In this document: piece after piece, positions 20,641-33,114 of the stretch | Layout of the letters: every line of letters starts with the position of its first letter | Position numbering within the stretch: the stretch's first letter is position 1 | DNA from: Lunularia cruciata | Lineage: Eukaryota > Streptophyta > Marchantiopsida > Lunulariales > Lunulariaceae | NCBI GenBank assembly: GCA_948567375.1 | Contig: OX419758.1 | Span: forward strand, 56,797,001-56,861,000 | Length of the DNA stretch: 64,000 nt | Direction: 5' to 3' | Notes under the pieces: model-generated | Seen by the model: the letters and a program-made list of their open reading frames with translations, nothing else | Database searches by the model: none | What the model was told of the DNA's origin: nothing | Position numbers and translations under genes: made by a program

Positions 20641-22115
20641 CCATGTGGATCAAGCTAATTATGCAAGGAAAATATGATGAGGATAAGTAGTCTCATTAAA
20701 CAATGGTTGATTAGATAGTACAAGAGTTTGTATGTTTTTGGATGATTTTCTAAAGGGATTAACTTTTGATTTGGGTATGTCTTTCAAGATTGAGCTATTG
20801 CCATTGATCTTCTCACTAGAGTAGATCAATGTATTGGTTTTCACCGAAGTTAGAAGAGCTTCAAATAACATTGACCAAGTTGTTGGAGAAAGCTTTCATA
20901 CAACATAGTAGATCTCTTTGGAGTGTATTAGTACTCATTATACAAAGAATGATAGAGTACTTTGATTTTTTATTGACTAGTGTGACCTTAATAAATAAAT
21001 TGTGAATAATATATATTCCTTGCCTTGAATTGATGACTTGTTTAATCAATTGTGTAGAGCATGATATTTCTACCTGTTGGATCTTCAAAGTGTTATTGGA
21101 AAATTCTCATTCATAAAGAAGGTGTGAAAAAGACTATTTTTTGCACAAGGTATGGCCATTTTGAATGGCAAGTTTTACCTTTTGAGCATTAATTCTTTGG
21201 TAGTTTTTGTGAATCAAATGCATCAAGTGTTTGAAGGTCTATTGGATCTATATGTGATGGTATTCTTGGAGGATATTTTAATTTAATGATAAAATAGAAC
21301 CAAAACATAAGAATTATGTATGAGAAGTCTTAAGATGTTTGTGCCAATGAGAGTTCTATTGCAAGAAGTTGAAGTATACAAAAGGAAGGAAGGAAGGAAG
21401 TTACCTTCTTGGGTCAGAAGGTCTCATCAGAAGGTATCTAGATGGAAGAGGAGAAATCAAGGCCAATTGGTATACTCCCAAGGCTATCATGGAAATTAAA
21501 GCATTTATTAGATTGGAAATTTAGTAACAATGCATCCACTATTACCAATTGGTATACTTCCAAGGATATCATGGAAATTGGAGCATTTATTAGATTGGAA
21601 ATTTACTAACAATGCATCCACTATTATGCTCATATGATTACACCATTGAGCAATCTCTTAGGTACATCAAGCTTTGAGTGGACCACCAAGCACAAAGAAA
21701 CATTCCAAAAATTGAGACAGATGGTGTCTTCACACCCCATCTTCCAACTATATGATCCTCAACTATCTTATGTGGTTGATTTGATGCTTCTAACTTTACT
21801 TTAGAGTTATGTTGCAACATGAATTTCTAGATGGATTATATCCGCCTACATTTATGTCTTACTCACTAAACACTACCAAAAAGTTTGACTTTGCCCAAGA
21901 TCAAGAACAACTAGTAATTGTATTTTCCTCAAAGGTATGGAAACATTATCTCTTGGAGCAACAAGTGATTATGCAAACTGGTCACAAATCTTATATTTTG
22001 AGCACATGAATGTGTACATTATTGATGGAAATAACAACTATAGTTGTTTGACATCAAGCTTGAATAAAAATTTGACAAGTTCCCTGTCATCCCTAATGTC
22101 CTATCACAACAACTT
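20640..22115 (+). pseudogene. E5 RT and RNase H (decayed)
   Basis: It aligns by eye with E4 RT and RNase H. A KLEELQITLTKLLEKAFIQH-like segment lies around 20850-20900, partly rearranged. LHKVWPF/FEWQ-like residues lie near 21140-21175, and a MLQHEFLDGLYPPTFMSY RNase H segment near 21809-21862. The stretch 20890-20960 contains unrelated or rearranged sequence. Nothing functional is left. Confidence 0.6.
21463..21626 (+). repeat. 82-bp tandem duplication inside E5
   Basis: CCAATTGGTATACT at 21463 recurs at 21545, and the two 82-bp copies differ by only a few bases. The duplication lies in the RT/RNase H connection and postdates most of the element's decay. Confidence 0.85.
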
Positions 22116-25100
22116 GATTTGAAGATTCTCTTGAATCTCCCATGCTAACAAAAATCATCCTCGTGTCAACCAACTCTAAGGTACACATATAGTTCAAGAT
22201 TTTTTTTATAACCCAGGACTCTCAAACCTCTTATTAGGAACTAGAATCCTGATTGGAAGTCAAAGGAAGAGAAGATTATGTATGGGCTTTTGACTTTACA
22301 TTTATGAGTTTGAACTCATAAACCCAAGCACTCCAAACTAAGTGTAAAAGCTTGCACTACTTGAACTACTTCCTATGTGTTGCCCAAGATGTGAGTATCA
22401 TCTTAAAGGGATGGAAAAAGACATGTGGGAAGGATGGATGAAACCTCATGCAAAGATTGTACTGAGCTATGGAAAATAATGATATTCCTAAAGGATCTCT
22501 TTGGCGTGTACCCTTTGCTAATGCCAATTGAGTGAACTCTCTTATGGTAATAGGGTGGATGGACAACAATAGTGTCTTTATACTATAGAAAGCACACATA
22601 GAAGTAATAAGGGAGGAATTTTATCTTCTACCAAATGAAACTCAAAGCAAAGCTCAGAGAGCTCAAAACAAAACTAGACAAGAAATGATATTGAAAACAT
22701 TTCAGACATCCACTTGGATGACCAGCCAATTAGAGTGGAGGTCCAAGAAAGTTCTAATGCATGGAATAACCATCTCATAACTATCTCATAACCACTTGGT
22801 GGAGCTACATCATATTGATGAGAGGACACAGAAGATGAAAAGAAATAACAGAATTGTAGACATATGGTGCATGAGAACAGCCATAAAAAGCATCCCCTAT
22901 GGGAATGGGGCAATCATTTGAAGTCTCCTTGGATAGAGCAAGGAGTCGAGATGCACCAAACAACACCTAAGGGTACCAATCTTGAGGTAATATGCCAGCA
23001 AAAAGCCAAGAGAGTGGAGAAGCTTAAGTCTAGCATATCCAAGGAAAGATAATCCCATAAATGCTCAAAAACTAATCTTGAATAACCACGTGTTGAGAAA
23101 TGTAGAGAGTGGAGTCAAGCATGAGTAAAGAATGACTTTGTAAGCTATAGCTCTTCATTTGGTTAGTAGTCATGGATAAAGGAAGGAAGGTAATATATGG
23201 CTGATGGATGAAGATCATGTAAGGTTGATAATGTATCTACAGAGAATAGTGTTGGTCTAGAGGGTGAAAGTGCTTGGATTGTCTGCCAATACTTCCCTAC
23301 TTAGCCTAACCTCAAGGAACAACATAGACAACAATGCTCTAGAGTAGGAGCATGAGCCTATGGGGGCTCTGTGATCTCCCTAGTAGCCGCTTGGGCTCAA
23401 ATGGTGTACTTTCCCTATGAAGAAGACTAATCTCCAGCTAGGAACCAATGAATCCAAGAGGTAATCTCTCGGTGTTTGGATTCATCCCATGAGAAAGGAG
23501 AAGCAAAGTCCACAAAGGGAAGAGAGCTAGTAGGATCCAAGTAGAGACATTTCTCTCTTGGTCATTAGCCAAGATGGTACATAAAAGTATAGAAAGCATG
23601 GAGCATACTAGATATTGGAGGGGTGTAGGGATCCTAGCATACATGCATAGATGAGGTAACCTTGGTAGGAAAGCTTGGTAGGAAAGCTTGAAGGGGATCC
23701 AAAGAGTGGAGTTAGTAGTAAATGTTTGGTGGTACCTATAGTGAGAGGGCTAGACTATGAAGTGAGTCTAGGAGGTAGGTGGAAAGGTGGCCTTTGCTCT
23801 CATCTATAGGCATCAAGCTTGACCTTAATGTTGTGCTAAACCTTCTCTTACCTATAGGCAATAAAGGCATGACTACATAGGGCATTGGTGAGGTGGTATG
23901 TAAGGGGGTACTAAGGGTCTAAAAAAGGGATGTTAAACGGTGCTGGTGGGAACTCTGGAGGGATTGTAGCATATGGTGATGATGATGGTGGTGGAGGTGG
24001 GACATTAGGAGGAAAGGTTGTGGGAAGAGGAGGAGAAATAGATGGAATAATGGATAGGATATCCTCCATAGGAGAGTCATCTAATGTAGATTCCTTGCCT
24101 AGGGATGTGGAGTACATGGAAAAGGAATAGCGGTGGCTCCTTGAGAACATTTGGCACAAGAACTATTTTTTTGGTGCTATAGGACTATAACATATCATAG
24201 TAGATTGGAAGTATGCCTCATTCAAGGCCCTCTTGACATATTTTACATTTGTGTGCTTGGGAAGAGATATGCATTAAAATTGAACCTTAGTTATAGATCA
24301 TATTGTCTAGCATTGCAAAACTCCATGTAAACCTATTGTGTTCCAAGATTGGTAGCTACAACCATCTACAATAGTCAACATACCACTTCTCTTGATCTCT
24401 ACTACACATCAGTAACCAACATTTCTTACACCTATTACCATTCATAAACATATCATTTTTTGTTCCCTTGGTGTTACATCAAATCCAAATCCTTGGTATA
24501 ACGGGTCCTTAGTATTCTATTATTTCTTGTTGAGCTTGGTGATTTAATCACATGTAATATAGACTAATCCATTCAATACCCATTGATAGTTCTGGTAATA
24601 GTTTCTTTTCCAACCTTTATCTATAGTGTTATGCTCAAGTACAACACAAATTGAAAACTATGGCATAATCTACAATAGAGAAATATTTTGAGTATGTCAT
24701 GTGATCAATCATGAGAGTGTCCTTATGTTTTCCTTTCAAATATCTCCTTCCTACCTAACATAAGGGATTATAATACTCTCAATTCTTGGATATCATTTTG
24801 GCTCCACCTTCTCCAATGAAGTATTGATTTCCTTGCATTTGAAGTTCAAACTTGCTCACTAACTCTTCAATCATGGTAGGCTAAATTTAATTGCTTCATA
24901 TCTCAGCACTCCAATACTACACCATGAATTGCCCGATTAGGTGGTACTTGTTATTTTCCATAGCCAACTGCTCACAATATTTACACAATGCTAATTCTAT
25001 CTCCTCCAAATTTTGCTTCCATATATTCCAACAATCTTCTTCACCACTACAATTTTGAACTAGTATCCCTCTTTTTTATTCACTCCAATATAGTTTTTAG

Positions 25101-25319
25101 ATCCCCACTTCATGCACCACTCTTGATTTCAAATCTCTCATCTTTTGTACCAATCCCCACTCTTGCAATTTTCCTCTATTTACATTGGGTCACTTACTTA
25201 TGTAGTAGAGTCTTAGAAAGAAACCTCCTAAACCCACTTATTTACTATCTCTACTTGATTTTTCAAAACCAGGGCTCATGAATTTCTCTTGTCTTTGAAT
25301 CCTTCATAATTCCTAAAGG
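22116..25319. other. Unassigned repeat-like sequence between E5 and E3
   Basis: No open frame over 100 codons and no recognisable domain. One minus frame (23911-24159) is proline-rich because of a GGTGGAGGT-type low-complexity stretch, and I do not trust it as a gene. It probably contains old repeats not represented elsewhere in the window. E3 is inserted at its right end. Confidence 0.4.
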
Positions 25320-25324
25320 AGCTA

Positions 25325-25920
25325 TGTAAAACTATTAGCTAGACATATTATCTAGAGATGGAAATTAGCTTGGTAATATCTAAAAGGATGTTATATATGA
25401 TTGTCTAAGTAGGTAAGATAGAAGTGTCACCAAATGAATATTTTTACTAGAAGGTAGAGGTCAAAAACACCCAAAAGACTTCAAAGCTAATTTCAAAGAC
25501 CTAACGGGTGAATTAGGCCTAAAAAATTGAAATATTCCTTTCCTCTTTGAGATAAAATTTTGCCTTCCTCCCTCCCATTTTTTCTTATCAAGAGCTTTCC
25601 AATGGTATCTCACCCATGCTATTTTGAGTTTCATACAAGAAGATGCTCTAAAGATTCCCTTTTGTAAAACTTGTTTGAGCAACCAGATAGGACAAGGACC
25701 AATATTTCACCCATCAATGCAACTAATCTAAGGGAGTAGCTTGTTGATATGTCGTCAATCCATGTATTTGATCCAAGTGTGGAGCTCACTTTGAATGGAT
25801 CCTCTTTGCTATATAATAATGATAAGGTGCTCCGTTGAGGCTTTAGAGTATTGACAGTTGCAGCCTTGTGTTTCCTTTTTGTGATTCTCTTGAGGGTTAT
25901 CTTGTCCTTGGAATGTTACA
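25325..25920 (+). repeat. E3 5' LTR
   Basis: It runs from TGTAAAACTATTAGC to GGAATGTTACA, 596 bp, paired with 38862-39469. The TATAATAATGATAAG region near 25811 could hold the promoter. Confidence 0.9.
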
Positions 25921-25921
25921 A

Positions 25922-25937
25922 TGGTGTTAGAGCAAGG
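25922..25937 (+). promoter_or_regulatory. E3 primer binding site
   Basis: TGGTGTTAGAGCAAGG starts two bases after the LTR end and resembles the initiator-Met tRNA site TGGTATCAGAGC, with two differences. Confidence 0.8.
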
Positions 25938-26539
25938 TTTTAATCCAAGAGAGTGGATCGCCCCTCTTGGAGGGACATGGGCTATTGATATTGAGTAATT
26001 TTGAGGGAAGAAAACATAGTGCAATCTATAGATTGGGGATGTTTTAGAGACAAGATAGGATGGAGACTCTTAGATGATAATTTCTTACATCTTTCTTTCT
26101 ATTCTAAAATCCATTCTATATCAAGATTATGTACATCTAGCATTAGCAAGTGAGAGTATATCTTGTTTATTATTTTAGAGTAAAGTTCATGGACATAATG
26201 ATGAATTTGCTAAACCCAATGATTTTACCTACAATGATATATGATAGAGAATGGGATTTGACAATCTATATTTTGCCATGATGCAATAGATTTAAATATA
26301 CCAAATCCTATCTCTTTCAACACTCAAGTGGAAATCTATTATGCACTTAGGCCAAAAATGACATTTAGGGATTTTGTAGTTTGTAATTTTGATGAGGAAT
26401 ATTATCAATTAGTGATAGTCTCTAAGGTCCCAATGGTGGTCCCAATTGTTTGTGCCCTCTCCTAAGTGATCATAGTAACCCTCTATTGAAGTTAGAAGTA
26501 GTGATTGAATAATTGTCGTGTAAATGAATAATGGAATTG

Positions 26540-27520
26540 CAACTGCAAGATCTAATGCAAGAGATGTTGAATGAGTTTTGGGGAATGAAGATGACAATAA
26601 AGGAATTGCAAAGTCAAGTATGTACCTTCAAGAATGATTAAGTAATGCAAGAAGTGGAATCATTCTAAAACCTAATACCAATGGCCAAAGTACTTGGAGA
26701 AATACTCATATCGATGATACCAACCCGGTCAATAATGAAGCCATATTGTTATTATGGATAAAGAAGACATGCAACATTGAGCCTTACAGAGGACAATGGT
26801 CTATAGGAGTAGAGTAAATTGGATTTAAAAAATGAATCGATTCTTTTTGTTATTATTGAGATCACTAATCATCCTCTAGGTGTGTTTTCATGTGGTACTT
26901 GACCAATATGGTACTCCCATGGTATGATGCTTAGGAATGATCAATGTTGGAAAAAACAAGAGGGATCAATTAGATGTCAATGCAAGAAGGACTGCTAAAT
27001 AATTTCCAATTTGTGAATTTTATGCAGATGGCTCAAACTCAAGTTGAAGTAGAAGAACAACAGACAATAGTACATAAAGGCATTTCTTAATCTATAAGTC
27101 ATGAAAATTGATATGAGTCTAGTAGAAAATCTTGACAATTTCAAAAGGGGGTTAAAAGAACAAATTCACCAAGAGGTAATGATCCAAAATCCTTGCACTA
27201 TTTCTGAAGCCATTGGATGCGCTCAAAGAATAGCAAAGGCACTTGGAGGTGAAACAATAGTCCCAACTCAATACTATTGGGCTGAAACACCAAATTTTGG
27301 TGGACCAATTCTTGGGGAATTGGGCAACATTTGGCTTCAAGAAAAGAGAGCATGATTGGTCCAAGGAGAACAAGGATGAGCCAAAGAAAGGAGAGATGAA
27401 GTCCTACAAGGAGAAAAGGCTTGAGTAGAATAACAATGTTATTACAATTTCAACCGAGTTGGGCACATAACCATCACTTGCCATGCTTGTCTTCCTAAAA
27501 ACCCTTGGCTTCCATAAAGG
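26540..27520 (+). pseudogene. E3 gag (decayed)
   Basis: It is parallel to E1 gag. The best piece is 27101-27355, with MSLVENLDNFKRGLKEQIHQ and a helix-rich continuation. A zinc-knuckle relic (CYYNFNRVGHITITC, second Cys replaced by Asn) lies near 27436-27480. Frameshifts and stops break the rest. It would have formed the element's capsid. Confidence 0.7.
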
Positions 27521-27624
27521 CAACCTTTGAACAACATAGAGAGATGAATTGAAGAAGAAGATATTGCAATCACATCAAAAAATGAAGTTTACCAAGAAAT
27601 GTACCTTGTGGCCTTATTGGCTCA

Positions 27625-27960
27625 ATGGAGAAGACTAAAAGTAGGGGGAGGAAGAGGACAGGTGCACAAAGGTTGAGGAAGACAAATGCACAAATAATTG
27701 TTGTAAATAGAACTCTAGAAGGCAATCAAGTGAGAGTTTTGATAGACCTTGGAGCAATAGAGAATTTCTTTAAATTTTTACCTAAAAAGGTACCACTCTT
27801 TGTAGGAGAGTATCAAGAAGAAATTAAATGATGAGTAATATGGTTAGCTCATTAAAATGTGATCTTAGGCATGTCATGGATAGATCACTACAACCCCATG
27901 GTCTATTGGAGAAAGAAAATAGTGAGAACTAGCCAATGGAAGATCATTATGGATAAAGAA
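27625..27960 (+). pseudogene. E3 protease (decayed)
   Basis: Frame 27625-27831 contains VLIDLGAIENFFKF, the retropepsin active-site block with D-L-G-A in place of D-S/T-G-A. A VILGMSWIDHYNPMV segment follows after stops near 27860-27905. Upstream lysine/arginine-rich residues link it to gag. Confidence 0.7.
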
Positions 27961-28139
27961 AGATCACAAAGGTAGGAATTGCCTCTCTTTATGTTATAAG
28001 GATGATAGTTATCCATAAAATAGATAGTTTTTTCATGAGTCTAATGAGAGAAGTCTAGAGTGCACAACATGATGGAAAAATTCTTGAGAAGTTGAAAGAT
28101 GTGGTCAAAGAGTTTCAAGATGTCTTTCTTGATTATTTA

Positions 28140-28830
28140 CCTTCAAGATTAACACCAAAAAGAAGAGTAGATCATAAAATCAAGATACTTCTTGGGAAGA
28201 AACCTCCTTGTAAGGCCCCATATTGACTATCATCTCATGAGTTGAAGGAGTGTAAGGCTCAAATTGAGGATATGCTACAAAAAAGGTTTATTCAACCCAT
28301 CATATCACCATATGGGGCTCTTGTCTTGTTTGTGAAGAAGAATGACGATATAATGTGCATGTGCATTGATTATTAGGGCCTAAATTGACAAATGATGAAG
28401 AAAAAAATAACCATCACCTCACATGGATGATCTATTTGATCAACTCAACATGGTGAAACACTTCACCAAACTTGATCTACGGAGTGGTTACAACAAAATC
28501 AAGATGGTGGAGGAAAACATTTACAAAATTGCCTTTCAAACAAGGTATGGTTTGGTACTTGGTGATGCCGTTTGGCCTCACCAATATACCAACCACTTTC
28601 ATGAGTTTGATGAATGATATATTTTTTCCATGCTTGGATAAATTTTTAATTATTTTCCTTGATGACATCTTAGTCTACATCAAGACAACATCTATGAGAA
28701 ATCTTCCAAATTTTGTGATAAAATTAGCTGTATGCCAAAATCTCAAAGTGCAAGTTTGGCAAGTCTAAAGTAGATTACTTGGGACATAGAGTAAGTGAAA
28801 AAGGTATCCAAGTATTAACACATAAAATAG
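28140..28830 (+). pseudogene. E3 reverse transcriptase (decayed)
   Basis: Blocks in order: KRRVDHKIKI near 28163; a linker; [20 protein letters not shown] from 28423; then, shifted in frame from 28472, [20 protein letters not shown] and [11 protein letters not shown] (the YxDD equivalent, about 28655-28685). A frameshift near 28550 and a stop in the CIDY block inactivate it. Otherwise it is the best preserved RT of the E1/E3 family here. Confidence 0.85.
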
Positions 28831-28979
28831 AGGTCAATTAGAAATGGGATGCTCTAGAAGATCAGACTTAACTCAAGATTTTCTTGGGATTCACAAGGTT
28901 CTTTCATCAATTTATCAAGGATTTCTCCAAGGTCATACAAATTCTAATGGCACTACTAGACAAGGGAAGAAGTGGATGG

Positions 28980-29440
28980 TGGGAACCACACAAGAATTGG
29001 CCTTTAGGAATTAAAAGATGCATTACTACATGCACCAAATAGTTAGACCCAAAACTTCTAATCAAGCTAGTTATAGATGCATCAAACATTACAATATGAG
29101 CATTACGATAAGAGCAATCCTATGACAAGAATGGAATGACAGATGGCACTCAATTGTATATTTCTCTCAAAAGCTATTACTAGCAAAATACAACTATCAT
29201 ACCACCAAAAAAGAAGAGTTGACCATTGTCCTTGCAATTAAGTATTGAAAGCACTATCTTGGTGAGAAGACATTTGTAGTGGAGATACACCACAAACCAC
29301 TAGTCTAGCTTGAAATATAGAAAGATCTATCTCATTTCTAGATTTGGTATGTAGAGTGGAGACAATGGTTAAACATGATGATCACATATGTGGAAGGCAA
29401 GAAGCAACTTATAGATGCATTCACTTGAATACTTATACCA
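28980..29440 (+). pseudogene. E3 RNase H (decayed)
   Basis: Read in fragments: a LVIDASNITI block near 29070, IVYFSQKLLLAKYNYHTTKK with EELTIVLAIKY near 29155-29245, and VVEIHHKPLV near 29278-29305. The order matches E1's RNase H. Several stops interrupt it. Confidence 0.7.
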
Positions 29441-29479
29441 AATAATATGGTGGTAGATGTAAAGATGAATCCAAAATTC

Positions 29480-30179
29480 TGGCCAAGGATTCTTATTACT
29501 ATAAAGACTGACCCATAGATTATAAGAGCTCAATCATCCAAAGACATAACCAATACCCAAGGACTCACCTTTCATTATGGAAAGTTATGGATCTTGGATA
29601 CCCAGACCTTAGAACCACCATCCTAGCAATATGTCATGATTTTGCCATTGTAAGTCATGTTGGAATGGACAAGACCTTAGATGTAGTCAAATGCTATTAA
29701 TATTGGCCCAAGATGATCAACAATGTGATGGAGTACATTCAAAGCTAGTTACTTTGTCAGCAAAATAAAGCTTTTAATGAGGCTCCCATAGGACTCCTTC
29801 AACCACTCTCTACTCTTACATAACATTGGGAATATGTCAACATGGATTTGGTTTGTGAATTGTTCAAGACCATCTCAAGGTTTGATTGTAATCTTTGTAG
29901 ACCAACTCAACAAAATGATTCATGTGTGTCCTATGACCAAGGCATGACTACCCCACAATTAGCTCAATTTTACTTAGCTATAGTTTTTTCTCAACATGGC
30001 CTATTTTGAGTGCTCATCATCAATCAAGACACTCAATTCACCAATTTGTTTTGGAGAACATTCTTTGGCGTCTTCAAAACCAAACTTACCATATCTATGA
30101 CATACCATCCACAAACCAATGGACAAATAGAGCAGGCTAATTGCACTATTAAGGACATGCTCTAGGGTTTCACCTTAGA
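29480..30179 (+). pseudogene. E3 integrase, part before E4
   Basis: A zinc-binding module (CHDFAIVSHVGMDKT near 29630-29670), a core start (MDLVCELFKT near 29840) and a TNGQIEQANCTI block near 30117-30150 are recognisable, with stops between them. The reading is cut at 30179 by E4, whose target duplication TTAGA lies at 30175-30179. Confidence 0.75.
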
Positions 30180-30606
30180 TGTAAAAGACCAAGACCGAGG
30201 AGAGAAATAGGAGAATGGAAACTCACATTGGGACACTGGAATGAGGGAAAACTCCGAATGCCTAGCATGAGTTTTGGCTTTGGTATTTATAGGTAGCATA
30301 TAAGGCCCTTGAGAAGCTTCTCAAGAAGCTTCCTTGAGTGGATTACTTAGAGTGCAAGCCAAGTTATAACCAGGAAGCTTCTCAAGAAGCTTCCTTCTAG
30401 AAACCGCCTACTTGGCATGCAAGCTAAGCTAGCTAGAAGCTTTTAGAAGCTTCCTTCTAGAAGCTACCTGCTTGGGGTGCAAGTTAACTAGTTAGGAAGC
30501 TTCCCAAGAAGCTTCTTAGATGCTCCTAGAATATTCTAGGCTAATTTGGCTTATTCTCTACTTCATTAGCCTTACTAACTACATTGCTAAACTCCATATT
30601 GGTACA
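30180..30606 (-). repeat. E4 3' LTR
   Basis: 427 bp, from TGTAAAAGACC to TTGGTACA, paired with 37702-38118. The next bases outward into the element (30607-30620) read on the minus strand as a GGTGAGGGAAAA polypurine tract. The TATA box TATAAATA (minus strand) is at 30284-30291. Confidence 0.92.
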
Positions 30607-30692
30607 TTTTCCCTCACCGCTAGTTGGTGACATCCTCGTTGCCATTGACGCTTCAAACTCATGGATGGCCATCTGTGCATTCTGGAGGTGAG
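30607..30692 (-). pseudogene. E4 chromodomain C-terminal part (beyond E6)
   Basis: The minus strand reads HLQNAQMAIHEFEASMATRM, the end of a chromodomain-type integrase tail (usually W-E-x-x-x-x-L-x-N-A ... F-E). Its first half lies at 33115-33250 on the other side of E6. Confidence 0.7.
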
Positions 30693-32360
30693 TGTGACAA
30701 CCCGACAAATATCAATTTGCGGTAATCGAGTAAGTAAAGTTTGTTCCCGCAGAGATACAATTTAGAATTGGTCAAATACAAAGCAAAGTAACAATGTAGC
30801 TCTTCTTGGTTGCGTCTTTAGTCTCTCAAGTAGAAACTACACCCAAAAGAGAGTAACAAGCTCACAATCTTGACAACTTGTCACGAATACACACACATAA
30901 TCACAACATAGCAAATTCTGTCCATACAAATCTTGATTGTGATGGTTTAGATTCTCCCAAAGACGGCACTTCACTATGTAAATGACTTTGCCTCAAAATT
31001 GTGTTCTACCCCTCAACTAAAGGCACAACTTCCTTGATCAAAATTGCTTCACATCAACTTCACGTTGCACTCACAAATGCAGAATACCACCAACACTACA
31101 ATTCCTCTCAAATCTGTCAAGGCATTGCTTTGATTGCACTTCACTCAAGATCACACATGCAGAATGAAGATCAAGGCTATGGAATCCAACATCCACAAAC
31201 ACACTGACTTGCACTTCAAAATTCTCCTAACACTCACAAACACACACAAAAATTTGATACTTGGCATCAAGCTCAAGCAATGAGCACTGAAAACAACACT
31301 TCACTTTAGCTATCTTCAGAAATATGAATATTGAACATCACATTGCGAATGCCACTCTTAAATAGTGAAGCAAACAATAGTTCTAACAAAAATGCCATTC
31401 TACAACAACTCTTCTAATCTGCAGATCCAAATTGACAATGCACCCCTTCATATCTACCTCTTTAGATCTCAAATCCATTTCTACCCCAATCCAATGTCTA
31501 CCTCGTCATCGGCTTTCAAACCCGATGATTTTCCTATTACTTCTCCTTCTTTGGGTATATCTAATTTTATCAAATCCTTCACTATTTCTACTATCTCTTC
31601 ACTAGGAACTACAATTGAGGTCATGGGTAATCTATCTACTTCATTATCTCTCGACCCACTCTTCTCTAATGTGTCCAATAACAAGTCCAAAGACACCTGA
31701 ATTCCTACTTCTGCAACATTAGGTCTAACTACTATCAATTCTTTTGCTAATTTTGTTATGCCCTCATCAAGAATTGTAATTGAAAGCATGGGTACACTAT
31801 CTAAACCTTCAATTTGTAACCCACTTTTCCCTAATCACTCATGTTACTGACCTAAAGACACTTACAGTCTGATCTTGCACTTTGGGTTTATTCCCTACTG
31901 CTATTTCTCCTCTAATTCTATCCTATCTTCAATCAGAATTGAAATTGAAGTCATGGGTATCCTAACTATCTATTTCTTCCTCTATCCTAACTCTCTCTAA
32001 TGCCTCTGGCAAGATTCCCAAAGTCACCTTCATTCCACTCCGAGGTCCGACTATCTCAGATCTAGTCATCTTCGTCTTGAGGCAAAGAAGCTTCTAACCC
32101 AAAGTTGTGTAAACCTATAATCTTCATTCCGATGCAAAGAAACCCTCCTTTGGTGTCTGATCTGAGTTTTTTCCTCCTCATGAAGTAAGCTTCTTTGGGT
32201 CTGATCCAATCCAAGTCCTTCTTCCTTTAACACAAAGTTGACTTCCTTGAGCTTGATCAAAACACAAGTTTCCACTCATTTCTTCTCCATTTGATTTCAA
32301 TTTGGTTTCAGCAAGGCACTTCTTCTAAACTCATCCAAAATGAAAAATGTGGGTACCACA
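30693..32360 (-). repeat. E6 3' LTR (complete)
   Basis: It shares ends and most of its length with the solo LTR 11842-13768 but lacks an internal segment present there around 13270-13450. No convincing open frame. Confidence 0.85.
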
Positions 32361-33110
32361 TACCCCTTCTCTCACATGTGAGCATCCCCGCAAACACCAA
32401 ACTCCAACTTCAGAACAAGATGAAGAAAATGACAAAGGTAAAGTTTCTCTCCTTGATTTTGAACAACTTCCTAGACAAAATTAATAATTAAAGTGATCTT
32501 TGTCAATGCTTCAATAATTTCCTTCTCTGCATGCTCAATTGAGTCCTCCAAATGGATCACTACAACCCAGCAAGGATCTTTTGATTCAAGTTTTGCTTAG
32601 AGATCCGTAGTCTTCCTTCCCTCTATTGTAAACTAATTTTTTTCTTTTTGTTTTCTTTCTAGTTCTAACGGGGAGAATTGCAAACTGAACAAGGCAATGC
32701 TCACTCCAAATCACTCAAAGATCTAAGTTCATAGTTTGTGGCCAAGAATCTGAAGGTAACAATTGGAACTCAAGGAAATATGTCTCTGGATTCACTTTTT
32801 CAAGAGATGGGGTTCAAATATGCTAAGTGTTGGTGACCCACATAGTCTCGTGGCCACTGTATGCTCCAACTCACTCCAAAAACATGATTCCTTGTCTGAC
32901 TCTTTAGAAGAAGTAGACTCCTTCAAATCTTGATTTAATACTTGAACATTCTTGAAAATTCTCCTCCCCTATTATGACATAATAACAAAACTTCACATCC
33001 TCCCACTTCTAAAGATTGTATCCCTGGCAGCGGCGACAAAAATCATGTGACAACCCGGCAAATATCACTTTTGCAGTAATTGGGTAAGTAAAGTTTGTTC
33101 CCGCAGAGAT
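30693..33110 (-). mobile_element. E6: non-coding element with long LTRs, nested in E4
   Basis: A complete 1.67-kb LTR (30693-32360, TGTGACAACCC...GTACCACA) and a 685-bp internal part without coding capacity (32361-33045) are followed by only the first ~65 bp of the second LTR (33046 to about 33110). On the minus strand the base of that partial LTR is followed by TTTTTGTCGCCGCTGCC. This resembles the TGGCGCCGTTGCC-type sequence just inside the 5' LTR of many plant Ty3/gypsy elements, and it sets the orientation. It looks like a large non-autonomous derivative (LARD type). The solo LTR at 11842-13768 is the same family. Confidence 0.8.
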
Positions 33111-33114
33111 ACGA

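Larger units (their letters stand above)
18658..22115 (+). mobile_element. E5: decayed chromovirus of the E4 family, plus strand, 3' truncated
   Basis: A 5' LTR (18658-18967), a degraded initiator-Met primer site and decayed gag, protease, RT and RNase H regions follow E4's order, but on the plus strand. Homology to E4 ends near 22115, at the level of the end of RNase H. Integrase and a 3' LTR are missing. Many stops occur in every frame. Confidence 0.8.

Noticed and set aside
23911-24159. Proline-rich minus-strand frame, glycine-rich on the other strand
   Set aside because: It is caused by a short GGT/GGA low-complexity stretch; no start context, domain or homologous frame nearby.
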